A stretch of 64,000 nucleotides of DNA from positions 186,001 to 250,000 of the forward strand of contig NZ_CAKZGO010000005.1 in assembly GCF_936916975.1 (NCBI RefSeq), read 5' to 3'. Shown here one piece after another: positions 46,770 to 55,402 of the stretch. Within the stretch, counting starts at the first letter, position 1, and every line of letters starts with the position of its first letter. The notes beneath the pieces are model-generated. The model was not told where the DNA came from. It made no database searches and saw only the letters and a program-made list of their open reading frames with translations. This DNA comes from an uncultured Dongia sp. (lineage in GTDB: Bacteria; Pseudomonadota; Alphaproteobacteria; Dongiales; Dongiaceae). A program made the translations under genes and the position numbers.

Positions 46770-47564
46770 ATGAAATTCCGGTCGTTCATTCTGATCTATG
46801 TCGTGGCCGTCGCGATCTCGCTCGCCGTCTTCATGGTGCCGTCTGTCCATGCCGCCTTCGAGAAGGCATTCCTCTCGGTCACCGGAATGTTCGACGGCCG
46901 GCCAGTCGAGACCGTGCTCGTCATCGGCAACAGCCGCGCCTATTACAACGACATGCCTGACATGCTGGACGAGATGGCGGACTCCGCCAATCTGCCGGTC
47001 CGCTACGACGTGACGGTGCGCGCCTGGGCCGGCGCCACCTTCGAGCAGAACTGGAACGATGCCGAGACCCGACAGCTCCTGACCCAGCATTGGGATCACG
47101 TCATCCTGCAGGCCGAAAGTGCCGCTCATGGCGACGACACCCGCCGCGTCAGTTTTCAAACGAACGGTGCCAAGCTGATCGCGGCCGCGCAAGCAACGAA
47201 GTCTCCTGTCGCCGTGATCGTCAACTGGGTCTACGCCGCGCCGTTCTTCGCCGACGCCCCCGCCGGCAGCCGCGCACTCTATCTCGCCCGCATCCAGGAG
47301 GACTATCGCACCCTCGCGCAGAAGACCGGCGTTGACCTGATCAACACGGCCATCGTCTGGGAAGACGTGTTGTCACGTGATCCCAAAATGCCGCTCTATC
47401 ACGATACCAATCACCCCTCGATCCATGGCAGCTATCTCTCGGCGCTGATGATCTACGGATTCTTATCGGCAACGGATGTGGGGTCTGTCGCTTATGTGCC
47501 GGGCAGCGTCGATGACGTGGCGGCGGTGGTCATCAAGGATGCCGTGCGACGGCACTATCACTAG
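46770..47564 (+). CDS. SGNH-hydrolase-like membrane-anchored protein
   Basis: A 264-residue protein. A hydrophobic N-terminal helix (F-I-L-I-Y-V-V-A-V-A-I-S-L-A-V-F) serves as signal anchor or signal peptide. Block I reads V-I-G-N-S-R-A-Y-Y-N with G-N-S in place of the usual G-D-S; block V is H-D-T-N-H-P-S. The central H-V-I-L-Q-A-E-S is similar to DUF4886-type SGNH proteins. The substrate may be an acyl or acetyl ester. It overlaps the convergent glycosyltransferase gene by 32 bases. Confidence 0.65.
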   Translation: MKFRSFILIYVVAVAISLAVFMVPSVHAAFEKAFLSVTGMFDGRPVETVLVIGNSRAYYNDMPDMLDEMADSANLPVRYDVTVRAWAGATFEQNWNDAETRQLLTQHWDHVILQAESAAHGDDTRRVSFQTNGAKLIAAAQATKSPVAVIVNWVYAAPFFADAPAGSRALYLARIQEDYRTLAQKTGVDLINTAIVWEDVLSRDPKMPLYHDTNHPSIHGSYLSALMIYGFLSATDVGSVAYVPGSVDDVAAVVIKDAVRRHYH

Positions 47565-48372
47565 CCGCAAATCGTTCCAGCAAGACTGGGTCGTCGAATT
47601 TTCGCGCCATCAGGCACCACGTGCCATCGATCTCGTCCAGCATCTCCAGCGTGACGGTTGCGGGATGAGGGAAGCCTTGTCGCCACTTCGTAAAGGTCGG
47701 GGTTCCACGCTCTGGAGCAACGCCCAGATGCAGCGCCAGCGTCTGAAAGAACATCTCATCTGGGCACAGGGTAAAGCGAAAGGCGTCGACAAACCAAGGG
47801 TTCTCGTTGAGGAAGTCCAGCATCTTCTTCACGGATGGGCGGCTGAACAGCCACCAACTCGACCCGCCATAAGGTTGAACGCCATTCAGCAACTTGCCAA
47901 CATTCCGTGGAAATAAGCGTGACAGAAATTTCTGGAGCGCCCTCCGTAACAGCGATGGCTTCATGTCGGCGAGATGCCACTCTTCTAGACGCCGGAGCGG
48001 CTTCGTCGGTGCCGGCATCTTGACCGCATCAAAAAAATCTCCGCGACCCGCCGCCAGCGCGGCTCGAATATCGCTGTCAGACCTGACGGGAAAGCATTGA
48101 CCACTCATCAGATAGAAATGCGAATTGGCCGGATCGGCATAGGCGCTGCGCAACAGCGCCAGCGACGCTGCCACCTGACTGAAGCCGGACCACCGGACGT
48201 TGACCCTATCCTCAACGAAAGCACCCTTGCCCCTCAGGTGGATGAAGCCCGATAGGCTCGATTTTGTGTCGAGATGAATATAGGGGCGCCAAAGCGGTGC
48301 CGACAGACGGTCGAGCAGCTTTTCCAGCAGGTGTGGTTTGTGGTGGGCCGCAATCAACGCAGCAATCTGCAC
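47533..48372 (-). CDS. Core-2/I-Branch-type N-acetylglucosaminyltransferase-like enzyme
   Basis: A 279-residue glycosyltransferase of the Branch (GT14) group. Blocks seen are A-A-L-I-A-A-H-H-K-P at the start of the fold, S-H-F-Y-L-M-S-G-Q-C-F-P, Y-G-G-S-S-W-W-L-F-S-R, and C-P-D-E-M-F-F-Q-T-L. No ATG precedes the domain. The best start is GTG at 48372 with GGAG five bases ahead; a TTG at 48498 is the longer option. Such enzymes transfer GlcNAc or xylose onto surface polymers. Its 3' end overlaps the SGNH gene, an uncommon convergent arrangement. Confidence 0.72.
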   Translation of the reverse strand: MQIAALIAAHHKPHLLEKLLDRLSAPLWRPYIHLDTKSSLSGFIHLRGKGAFVEDRVNVRWSGFSQVAASLALLRSAYADPANSHFYLMSGQCFPVRSDSDIRAALAAGRGDFFDAVKMPAPTKPLRRLEEWHLADMKPSLLRRALQKFLSRLFPRNVGKLLNGVQPYGGSSWWLFSRPSVKKMLDFLNENPWFVDAFRFTLCPDEMFFQTLALHLGVAPERGTPTFTKWRQGFPHPATVTLEMLDEIDGTWCLMARKFDDPVLLERFAASDSAVARHP

Positions 48373-49046
48373 GGGCTCTCCAGTCAACGAAGCGGCGCCT
48401 ATCTGCTCCGCAATAGCTCTGTATAGTTGAAAGGTGAGTATTCGGCAAATATATAAAGATTCAAGACGCCACGGTAGGCCCCGCCCGGAATTTAACAATT
48501 AGAACGGAATAAAGGCATTATTTGGGCGCCCCGATGAGTCTTCTCAGTCGGTCACCAGCCGTGAGGGCCGACTCAAGGTAGAATTTCATCGTTTGACGAC
48601 TGCTTTGTTCGGTATTGGTCTCAAAGCTGAACTTCGCAGTTTGCGCGAGGGCTGGATCTGCCGATTCACGCCGACCGCGGCAGAGCCTGGCGACGCAGGT
48701 GTCACTGCCAACTTTCTCTTCGTCTCCACAACCAGCACGGTTCGTCGCTGCGCTTGTTTGGAGAGCCGTTCTTTTGTTTACGAGGGGCAAGTTGAGCGAG
48801 CGCCCGATAGAGCGTTCGCTTTTAGATAAGCGGGGAATCTCAACGAGGGCTTTTCGGCCCTTGTTCCTACTGGACGCCAGACCTTGAGCATCAATGATCC
48901 CAGCGCGGCACGAAAATTTGTATCTGATGATCTTATAGCACTAGCCCACTAAGGGCGATCGTCGCCGAGAGTGCTGATAGCAATTACGCAGGCGAGCCTT
49001 GGTCGATCCCGGTATCCCAGGGAAAGCGCAGCGATAGGGAAACAAT
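48373..49046. other. Gene-poor, less GC-rich gap upstream of tRNA-Ala
   Basis: About 670 bases with no convincing gene. Short frames occur, including a minus-strand one at 48518-48790 whose last 23 residues (KFYLESALTAGDRLRRLIG) look like a real helical protein end but with no family match and no ribosome site; this could be a gene remnant. The composition is visibly more AT-rich than the flanks. No inverted repeats or integrase were found. Confidence 0.5.
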
Positions 49047-49122
49047 TGGTGGACCCGATCAGAATCGAACTGACGACCTCCTCATTGCGAACGAGGCGCT
49101 CTCCCAACTGAGCTACGGGCCC
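49047..49122 (-). tRNA. tRNA-Ala, anticodon CGC
   Basis: A complete 76-base cloverleaf including encoded CCA. The acceptor stem GGGCCCG/CGGGTCC has the G3-U70 pair that identifies alanine tRNA. The anticodon stem is CCTCG/TGAGG with loop TTCGCAA, giving anticodon CGC for codon GCG. The T-arm is GTCAG-TTCGATT-CTGAT and the discriminator is A73. No disruption is seen. Confidence 0.95.
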
Positions 49123-49404
49123 ACCCGCTGGGATTCCGGCGCGCGGCCGGAACGGGCGGGAATATGGTTGGGGGGAGGGGCGCTGTCAAGAGAAGGTTAA
49201 GGGCTTGAATTCCGGGCCGAAATCGCCATCTCGGGGTGGTCTTCGGCAGGCCACCGGGCCGGGGCCGCCGGGAGCCCGTCCGAATCCCCGGCAGAAGCGG
49301 CGTCCTAAGCCCTATCCGGGCTCATTCGGTCTCCTGCTTGCCTTGTCGGGGATGGCTGGCTTAGCTTGCCGGCGACAGCTCAACCAGCGGTGACGGAAAC
49401 TCCC

Positions 49405-49686
49405 ATGCAATCAGTCGGCATTCTCATCGATACAGTCATCTGGATCTTCACCTGGGTCCTCATCATCAACATCGCGCTCGGTTGGCTCATCCATTTCAAC
49501 ATCGTGAACGCCAGCCAGCCCTTCGTGCGCGGGCTTGGCCAGATCACCTATCGGCTTACCGAACCGGCCTTGGCGCCGATCCGCCGCGTGATCCCCAGTG
49601 TCGGTGGGCTCGATCTGTCGCCAATCGTCCTTATCCTGCTGCTGCAATTTGCGCGCAATCTGATGTGGGAATACGTCATCACTTGA
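49405..49686 (+). CDS. YggT family membrane protein
   Basis: A 93-residue inner-membrane protein with two hydrophobic segments. The family pattern is seen in W-V-L-I-I-N-I-A-L-G-W-L and R-L-T-E-P-A-L-A-P-I-R-R-V-I-P. YggT proteins are linked to osmotic stress and to cell division/septum proteins in some bacteria. The next gene (DUF167) begins inside its stop codon, the classical yggT-yggU pairing. Confidence 0.88.
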   Translation: MQSVGILIDTVIWIFTWVLIINIALGWLIHFNIVNASQPFVRGLGQITYRLTEPALAPIRRVIPSVGGLDLSPIVLILLLQFARNLMWEYVIT

Positions 49687-50069
49687 TCCATCGGTTGATC
49701 CGGGGCTGCTACGAGCCGCTGCCGGATGGTATCCGCCTGCGTTTGCGGGTGACGCCCAAATCGCGCCGCGCAGGGCCGCAGGGGTTTGTCGATCTGCCGG
49801 CGGAGGGGAATGCCGCCGCCGGTGTCGCGCTCAAATTCGGCATCAGTGCGGCGCCGGAAGATGGCAAGGCCAATGCCGCCGTCATTGCGCTGCTGGCGAA
49901 ACATCTCCCTGTCGCAAAAGCGGCCATTTCGGTCGCCGCGGGGGCAAAAGACCGGCGCAAGCTGGTGGACATTCGGGGCGATCCGGCGGCGCTCGTGGCA
50001 GCACTTGAAGCTTGGCTGGCTGATTCATTGAAAGACGACGTTTTGAAGGACGGGGCGAGCGCATCATGA
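49683..50069 (+). CDS. DUF167 (YggU) family protein
   Basis: A 128-residue protein. The DUF167 fold is recognised by the start [24 protein letters not shown] and [10 protein letters not shown]. No ATG is available; a TTG overlapping the yggT stop (TTGA) at 49683, or a TTG four codons on, must start it. It is coupled to folD by an ATGA overlap. The function is unknown. Confidence 0.85.
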   Translation: MIHRLIRGCYEPLPDGIRLRLRVTPKSRRAGPQGFVDLPAEGNAAAGVALKFGISAAPEDGKANAAVIALLAKHLPVAKAAISVAAGAKDRRKLVDIRGDPAALVAALEAWLADSLKDDVLKDGASAS

Positions 50070-50947
50070 GCGACCAGAAGATCATCGACGGCAAAGCCTT
50101 CGCCGAGAAAATCCGCACCAAGATTACCGAGCAGGTGGCCAGCCTGCAGAAGCATAACGGCTTCACGCCGGGCTTGGCAGTCGTGCTGGTGGGCGAAGAC
50201 CCGGCCAGCAAGGTCTATGTGCGCAACAAGGGCGAGCAGACCAAGGCCTCCGGCATGGCGAGCTTCGAGCACAAGCTGGATGCCAGCACGTCGCAGGCGA
50301 CGCTGCTCTCGCTCATCGATCAGCTCAACAAGGACCCCAAGGTGAACGGCATTCTGGTGCAGTTGCCGCTGCCCAAGCAGATCGACGCCCAGGCCGTGAT
50401 CAACGCGATCGATCCCGACAAGGATGTCGACGGCTTTCATGTCGTCAATGCCGGACGCCTCGCCACCGGCGGGCAGGGTCTCGTCCCTTGCACCCCCTAC
50501 GGCTGCCTGCTGCTGCTGAAGGACCGCCTGGGTGATCTGGCCGGCAAGCACGCGGTTGTCATCGGCCGCTCCAACATCGTCGGCAAGCCGATGGCGCAGC
50601 TGCTGCTCAACGAGAGCTGCACCGTCACCATCGCGCATTCGAAGACCAAGGATCTGCCGGCGGAAGTGCGTCGCGCCGATATCGTCATCGCGGCCGTCGG
50701 TCGTCCGGAAATGGTCAAGGGTGACTGGCTGAAGGAAGGTGCCGTGGTGATCGATGTCGGCATCAACCGGATCGAGAAGGACGGCAAGTTCAAGCTGGTC
50801 GGCGATGTCGATTTCCAGTCCTGCATCGGCCGGGCCGGGGCGATCACGCCGGTCCCGGGCGGGGTCGGGCCGATGACTATTGCCATGCTGCTCCACAGCA
50901 CCCTGGTCGCCGCGTGCCGCCAGCATGGGGTCGAGCTGCCGAAATAA
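50066..50947 (+). CDS. folD: Bifunctional methylenetetrahydrofolate dehydrogenase / methenyl-THF cyclohydrolase
   Basis: A 293-residue one-carbon enzyme interconverting 5,10-methylene-THF, methenyl-THF and 10-formyl-THF. Signatures are [14 protein letters not shown] (catalytic Lys), the P-L-P substrate loop, G-R-S-N-I-V-G-K-P and the C-terminal [10 protein letters not shown]. Length is standard. It is the last gene of the yggT-yggU-folD operon. Confidence 0.95.
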   Translation: MSDQKIIDGKAFAEKIRTKITEQVASLQKHNGFTPGLAVVLVGEDPASKVYVRNKGEQTKASGMASFEHKLDASTSQATLLSLIDQLNKDPKVNGILVQLPLPKQIDAQAVINAIDPDKDVDGFHVVNAGRLATGGQGLVPCTPYGCLLLLKDRLGDLAGKHAVVIGRSNIVGKPMAQLLLNESCTVTIAHSKTKDLPAEVRRADIVIAAVGRPEMVKGDWLKEGAVVIDVGINRIEKDGKFKLVGDVDFQSCIGRAGAITPVPGGVGPMTIAMLLHSTLVAACRQHGVELPK

Positions 50948-50995
50948 GGCCAAAATCCTCCCCGACCTCGAAGGATATTTGCTAGTTTGCGATCC

Positions 50996-51415
50996 ATGAT
51001 TGAGGTCACCGGGCGCATAAGTCTCGACGAGCGCGAGATCAAAGAGAGCTTCATTCGCGCCTCGGGGCCGGGTGGGCAGAACGTCAACAAGGTCTCGTCG
51101 GCGGTCGAGCTTCGCTTCGACGCCCGCAACTCGCCCTCGCTGCCGGAGGGGGTGCGCGAGCGGCTGATGAAGCTGGCCGGCCGGCGGCTGACCTTGGGCG
51201 GTGAGATCGTCATCACCGCGCAGAGCCATCGCAGCCAGGAAATGAACCGGGCGGACGCGCTGGAAAAGCTGCTGGAGCTGATCCGGGCCGCCACCATTGT
51301 TCCCAAGGCTCGCCGCAAGACCAAGCCCACCAAATCGTCCCAGGAAAAGCGCATGAACAGCAAGGCCAAGCGCGGCGACGTCAAGCGCCTGCGCACCAGC
51401 CGGTCGGATGACTAG
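50996..51415 (+). CDS. arfB: Ribosome-rescue peptidyl-tRNA hydrolase ArfB
   Basis: A 139-residue class-I-release-factor-like protein. The catalytic G-G-Q sits in S-G-P-G-G-Q-N-V-N-K. A basic C-terminal tail (K-K/R-rich, from R-R-K-T-K to the end) enters the mRNA channel of stalled ribosomes. It releases peptides from non-stop ribosomes. The ATG start lacks a strong ribosome site. Its stop overlaps that of the convergent DUF3553 gene in a shared CTAG. Confidence 0.93.
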   Translation: MIEVTGRISLDEREIKESFIRASGPGGQNVNKVSSAVELRFDARNSPSLPEGVRERLMKLAGRRLTLGGEIVITAQSHRSQEMNRADALEKLLELIRAATIVPKARRKTKPTKSSQEKRMNSKAKRGDVKRLRTSRSDD

Positions 51416-51600
51416 TCCAGTTCCCCTGCAATGAGGGTGACGGTCTTCAGGTCGAGCACAACCTTGCCCAGATGTTCAAAATTCACCGTGACGCGCTCGC
51501 CAACGACAGTTTGAATGCGGCCGAGGCCCCATTCCGGCTGGTTCGGGTTGCGTACGAAGCCGCCAGGGGCGAGAGTGGCGGCTGAGAGAGAGTCGCTCAT
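51412..51600 (-). CDS. DUF3553 domain protein
   Basis: A 62-residue protein. The block G-G-F-V-R-N-P-N-Q-P-E-W-G-L-G-R-I-Q and N-F-E-H-L-G-K-V-V-L fit DUF3553, a small Tudor/CarD-like beta barrel found alone in alphaproteobacteria and also fused to the UvrD C-terminus elsewhere. It may bind RNA polymerase or helicase partners (inference). Its start is 26 bases from the divergent chpT-like start. Confidence 0.8.
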   Translation of the reverse strand: MSDSLSAATLAPGGFVRNPNQPEWGLGRIQTVVGERVTVNFEHLGKVVLDLKTVTLIAGELD

Positions 51601-51626
51601 CCCCAGAGTCTATACGGACCCGGCCC

Positions 51627-52265
51627 ATGAAAATAGATCTTGCTGTCCTGGAACTGACCTGCTCGCGCCTGTGCCATGACCTCATCAGCCCGATCGGGGC
51701 GGTCAATAACGGGCTCGAACTCCTGGAGGACGAGCAGGACCCGGCCTTGATGGCGGAAGCCCGGGCGCTGGCCGCGCGGTCCGCCCGGCGCGCCAGCATC
51801 CTGCTGCAGGCCTATCGCAGTGCCTTAGGCAACGCCGGCAACCAGGCCAGTTTCGGCTTCGGCGAGGCGGTCAAGCTTGCCCGCGATTTCCTGGAAGGCG
51901 GCCGGGTGACACTGGCTGGCATCCCGGCAATCTCGCCCAGCGACCTGCAGACCGGCTTTCCCAAATTGCTGCTGATCAGCGTCATCCTCATGTCCGAAAC
52001 CCTGGCCCGCGGCGGCGACCTGTTGCTGGTGACCGAGGGCGAGGGGCCGGGCGCTGGATTCAGACTCATTGCCGAAGGGCAGCAGATCGTGCTGGCCGAC
52101 GAATACAAGACCTTGCTGGCCGCCGATGCCACCACCGCCAGTCTTGATGCCCGCAATGTGCTGGCCTATCTCACCGGCCTGCTGGCCAAGCGCATCCGCA
52201 TGACGATCGGGGTCGCGCAAAGTGGCCCGGGACGTGTGGAATTTACCGCCACGGCGACCGCCTGA
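51627..52265 (+). CDS. chpT: ChpT-like histidine phosphotransferase
   Basis: A 212-residue protein. The phosphoacceptor His17 lies in L-C-H-D-L-I-S-P-I-G-A-V-N-N-G-L, the ChpT dimerisation-helix motif. The C-terminal half is a degenerate ATPase-like fold without N or G boxes, as in ChpT. In Caulobacter, ChpT passes phosphate from CckA to CtrA and CpdR. ctrA is 6.4 kb downstream here, with the che operon between, so a CtrA phosphorelay is present. cckA is not in view. Confidence 0.88.
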   Translation: MKIDLAVLELTCSRLCHDLISPIGAVNNGLELLEDEQDPALMAEARALAARSARRASILLQAYRSALGNAGNQASFGFGEAVKLARDFLEGGRVTLAGIPAISPSDLQTGFPKLLLISVILMSETLARGGDLLLVTEGEGPGAGFRLIAEGQQIVLADEYKTLLAADATTASLDARNVLAYLTGLLAKRIRMTIGVAQSGPGRVEFTATATA

Positions 52266-52438
52266 TTCTCAGCAATGGGACTCGTGGGACGTCTGATTGA
52301 TTAAATAATTCAGAGTTTTAACTAAGGTACAGCGGCTTCACGCAATATTAATCCTTTTCGCCAAATATCAGGGTGCGAAATCGGCCGATCGGCTGAAGGT
52401 TCGCTGGCCATATCGGCAAACGGAGTGGGGCAGGCGCC

Positions 52439-55402
52439 ATGGACGATCTGTTAAGCGAGTTTCTGACCGAAACCAACGAGAACCTCGCCGTACTCGACGT
52501 CGAGCTGGTAAAGCTCGAACAAAATCCCAACGACATCGATTTGCTGTCGAACATCTTCCGATTGGTGCACACGGTGAAGGGCACGTGCGGCTTTCTCGGC
52601 CTGCCGCGCCTTGAATCAGTCGCCCATGCCGGCGAGAACGTGCTCGGCAAGGTCCGCGACGGCGAATTGGAAGTCGATTCCCAAGCAGTCACCCTGATCC
52701 TGGGCTGCCTCGATCGCATCCGCACCATTATGGGCGATCTTGAGGCGACCGGCACGGAGCCGCAGGGCGACGATTCGGCACTCATCAAGAGCCTCAATGC
52801 CTTCGCCGATGGTGGCAAGGCTGCTGCACCGGCACCGGTTGCGGCCCCGGCAGCTGCCGCGCCGACGCCGGCCGGCCCGCCCGCCAAGGCCGGCGCCACG
52901 ATCTATGAGCAGATCGGCGGTATGGGCACGGTCGATGCCGTGGTCGAGGTCATGTTCTCGCGCATCACCGGCGATCTCCGCGTCAAATCCGTGTTCGACG
53001 GCGAAAGCATCGATCACCTGCAAGGTCATATGCGCGAGTATCTCGCGAAGCTGTGCGGTGGTCCGGATTCCAACACCCCCAACCCACTGGCCGGTCGCGC
53101 CATGTCGGATGCCCAGTTCGATGCCTTCTCCGGTCATCTGCAGGCGGCTCTCAACACGCTTGAAGTTCCTCAGCAGATCGCCGCGATGGTCATGGGCATG
53201 ATCTTCGCCGGTCGTGAGGAAGCCACTGGCAGCGCCGCCGCAGCCGCCGAGGCGGTCGAAGCAGCCCCACCGCCTCCCGAGGTCAAGCCTGCCAAGGCGG
53301 CGACAGCCAAGAAAGAAGCGCCGGTCGATGGCGAGGCCAAGGAATCGGCCATTGCCAACCAGAGCATCCGGGTGAACGTCGAGCTGCTCGAAAATCTGAT
53401 GACCATGGTCAGCGAATTGGTGCTGACCCGCAACCAGGTGCTGCAGATCCTGCGCAAGCACAAGGACAGCGAATTCGCTGCCCCCTTGCAGCGCTTGAAC
53501 CATGTCACGTCGGAGTTGCAGGAAGGCGTCATGAAGACGCGCATGCAGCCGATCGGCAATGCCTGGGCCAAGCTGCCGCGCATCATCCGCGACCTCAGCC
53601 ACGAACTGAAGAAGAAGATCGACCTGATCATGATCGGTCAGGATACCGAGCTTGATCGCCAGGTCCTTGAGATGATCAAGGACCCGCTCACCCACATGGT
53701 GCGCAACTCGGCCGATCACGCGATCGAAATTCCGGAAGAGCGCCGCCGAGCCGGCAAGGCGGAAACCGGCAAGATCACCTTGAACGCCTATCACGAAGGC
53801 GGCCATATCATCATCGAAGTGAACGATGACGGTAAGGGCCTCGCCCTCGACAAGATCAAGGCGAAGATTCTCCAGAACAACCTCGCCACTGAAGGCGAGC
53901 TGGAGAACATGTCGGATCAGCAGATCCAGCAATATATCTTCAAAGCCGGCTTCTCGACCGCCGCCAAGGTAACCTCGGTTTCGGGTCGCGGCGTCGGCAT
54001 GGACGTCGTGCGTACCAATATCGAAAAGATCGGCGGCACCATCGAGCTGCGTTCGGTCGAAGGCAAGGGTACCAGCTTCTCGATCAAGATCCCGCTCACC
54101 CTCGCGATCGTCTCGGCCCTGGTGGTCGAATGCGCAGAGGAACGCTTTGCCATCCCGCAGATCAGCGTCGTCGAACTCGTCCGTGCCAGCCCGACCGGCG
54201 AATTGAAGGTCGAACGCATCAACGACACGCCGATCTTGCGTCTGCGCAACAAGCTGCTGCCGCTCGTTTCCTTGCGCGAGAAGCTGAAGCTGGAGGCGAA
54301 ATCCGACCGCAGCAGCGACGATACCTTCATCGTCGTGACGCAGGTCGGTACCTATCAGTTCGGCATCATGGTCGATCGCGTGTTCGACACCGAAGAAATC
54401 GTCGTGAAGCCGGTGGCACCGATCCTGCGCCATATCGAAGTATTCTCGGGCAACACCATCCTGGGCGATGGCTCGGTCATCATGATCCTGGATCCCAACG
54501 GCATTGCTGCCACCTCGGGTCAGATCAGCATGGGCGATGCGGGCGAAGCCGAAAAGCAGGCTCTGCGCAGCCGCGCCCATGGCGACGAAGCGGTGCCGTT
54601 GCTGTTGTTTCGTGCCGGTACGGGTGCACCCAAGGCTGTGCCGCTGGCGCTCGTGGCGCGCCTCGAAGAAATCGAACGCAAGACCATCGAACGGTCGAAC
54701 GATCGACTTGTCGTGCAGTATCGCGGCCAGTTGATGCCGTTGGTGCCGCTCGAAGGCTATCCCGATCTCAACGTCGGCGAAGGCCGCCAGCCGGTGCTGG
54801 TGTTCTCCGACCGCGAGCATTCCATGGGCCTGATGGTCGACGAGATCGTCGACATCGTCGAGGCGAAGCTCAATGTCGATCTGGCGGCCGATACGCCGGG
54901 CCGTCTGGGCAGCGCCATCATCGCAGGCCAGGCGACCGATATCATCGATACCGGTTTCTTCCTGTCACAAGCCTTCTCGGATTGGTTCGGTTCGAGCCGC
55001 GCTGATGCGACGGGCGATGCGACGAAGCGCGTGCTGATGGTCGATGACAGTGCCTTCTTCCGCAACCTGCTGGCACCGCAATTGTCGGCGGCTGGTTTCT
55101 CGGTCACCGCGGTGGACAGTGGCGACAAAGCCCTGGAACTGGCGGAAGCCGGCGAAGAATTCGACCTGATCATCTCCGATATCGAGATGCCGGGCATGGA
55201 CGGTTTTGCCTTCTGCGAGGCGGTCAAGAAGAGCGGCCGCTGGCAGACCACACCGATCATTGCCCTGTCGTCTCATGCCAGCCCGAAGGAATTGGCCAAA
55301 GGCCGCCAGGTCGGGTTCGACGATTACGTCGCCAAATACGATCGCGAGGGACTGGTACATACCCTTAACGAAGCCCTTTCTGAAGTGCGAGGTGCCGCAT
55401 GA
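52439..55402 (+). CDS. cheA: Hybrid CheA chemotaxis kinase with inserted globin-like domain and receiver
   Basis: A 987-residue kinase. Domains in order: HPt (1-110, phospho-His44 in R-L-V-H-T-V-K-G-T); Ala/Pro linker; truncated-globin-like domain (154-259: I-Y-E-Q-I-G-G start, L-C-G-G-P at 205-209, S-D-A-Q-F-D-A-F at 223-230); linker; P3 dimerisation (306-375); ATPase (395-555; N box M-V-R-N-S-A-D-H-A, G boxes D-D-G-K-G and G-R-G-V-G-M-D); CheW-like (560-690); a second CheW-like (715-850); receiver (863-987, phospho-Asp914). The inserted domain lacks the expected haem-ligand His. It is upstream of cheW with ATGA overlap. Confidence 0.92.
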   Translation: MDDLLSEFLTETNENLAVLDVELVKLEQNPNDIDLLSNIFRLVHTVKGTCGFLGLPRLESVAHAGENVLGKVRDGELEVDSQAVTLILGCLDRIRTIMGDLEATGTEPQGDDSALIKSLNAFADGGKAAAPAPVAAPAAAAPTPAGPPAKAGATIYEQIGGMGTVDAVVEVMFSRITGDLRVKSVFDGESIDHLQGHMREYLAKLCGGPDSNTPNPLAGRAMSDAQFDAFSGHLQAALNTLEVPQQIAAMVMGMIFAGREEATGSAAAAAEAVEAAPPPPEVKPAKAATAKKEAPVDGEAKESAIANQSIRVNVELLENLMTMVSELVLTRNQVLQILRKHKDSEFAAPLQRLNHVTSELQEGVMKTRMQPIGNAWAKLPRIIRDLSHELKKKIDLIMIGQDTELDRQVLEMIKDPLTHMVRNSADHAIEIPEERRRAGKAETGKITLNAYHEGGHIIIEVNDDGKGLALDKIKAKILQNNLATEGELENMSDQQIQQYIFKAGFSTAAKVTSVSGRGVGMDVVRTNIEKIGGTIELRSVEGKGTSFSIKIPLTLAIVSALVVECAEERFAIPQISVVELVRASPTGELKVERINDTPILRLRNKLLPLVSLREKLKLEAKSDRSSDDTFIVVTQVGTYQFGIMVDRVFDTEEIVVKPVAPILRHIEVFSGNTILGDGSVIMILDPNGIAATSGQISMGDAGEAEKQALRSRAHGDEAVPLLLFRAGTGAPKAVPLALVARLEEIERKTIERSNDRLVVQYRGQLMPLVPLEGYPDLNVGEGRQPVLVFSDREHSMGLMVDEIVDIVEAKLNVDLAADTPGRLGSAIIAGQATDIIDTGFFLSQAFSDWFGSSRADATGDATKRVLMVDDSAFFRNLLAPQLSAAGFSVTAVDSGDKALELAEAGEEFDLIISDIEMPGMDGFAFCEAVKKSGRWQTTPIIALSSHASPKELAKGRQVGFDDYVAKYDREGLVHTLNEALSEVRGAA

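Noticed and set aside
48593-48887. Plus-strand short frames in the gap before tRNA-Ala
   Set aside because: No ribosome site, no family resemblance, and overlapping frames; treated as non-coding.
49205-49393. A 62-codon plus-strand frame between tRNA-Ala and yggT
   Set aside because: Pro/Arg/Gly-rich low-complexity translation with no ribosome site; likely leader DNA of the yggT operon.
52616-54820. A long minus-strand open frame of 734 codons opposite cheA
   Set aside because: It is the mirror of a GC-rich, highly coding gene on the plus strand. It has no family resemblance, and cheA domains are unambiguous.
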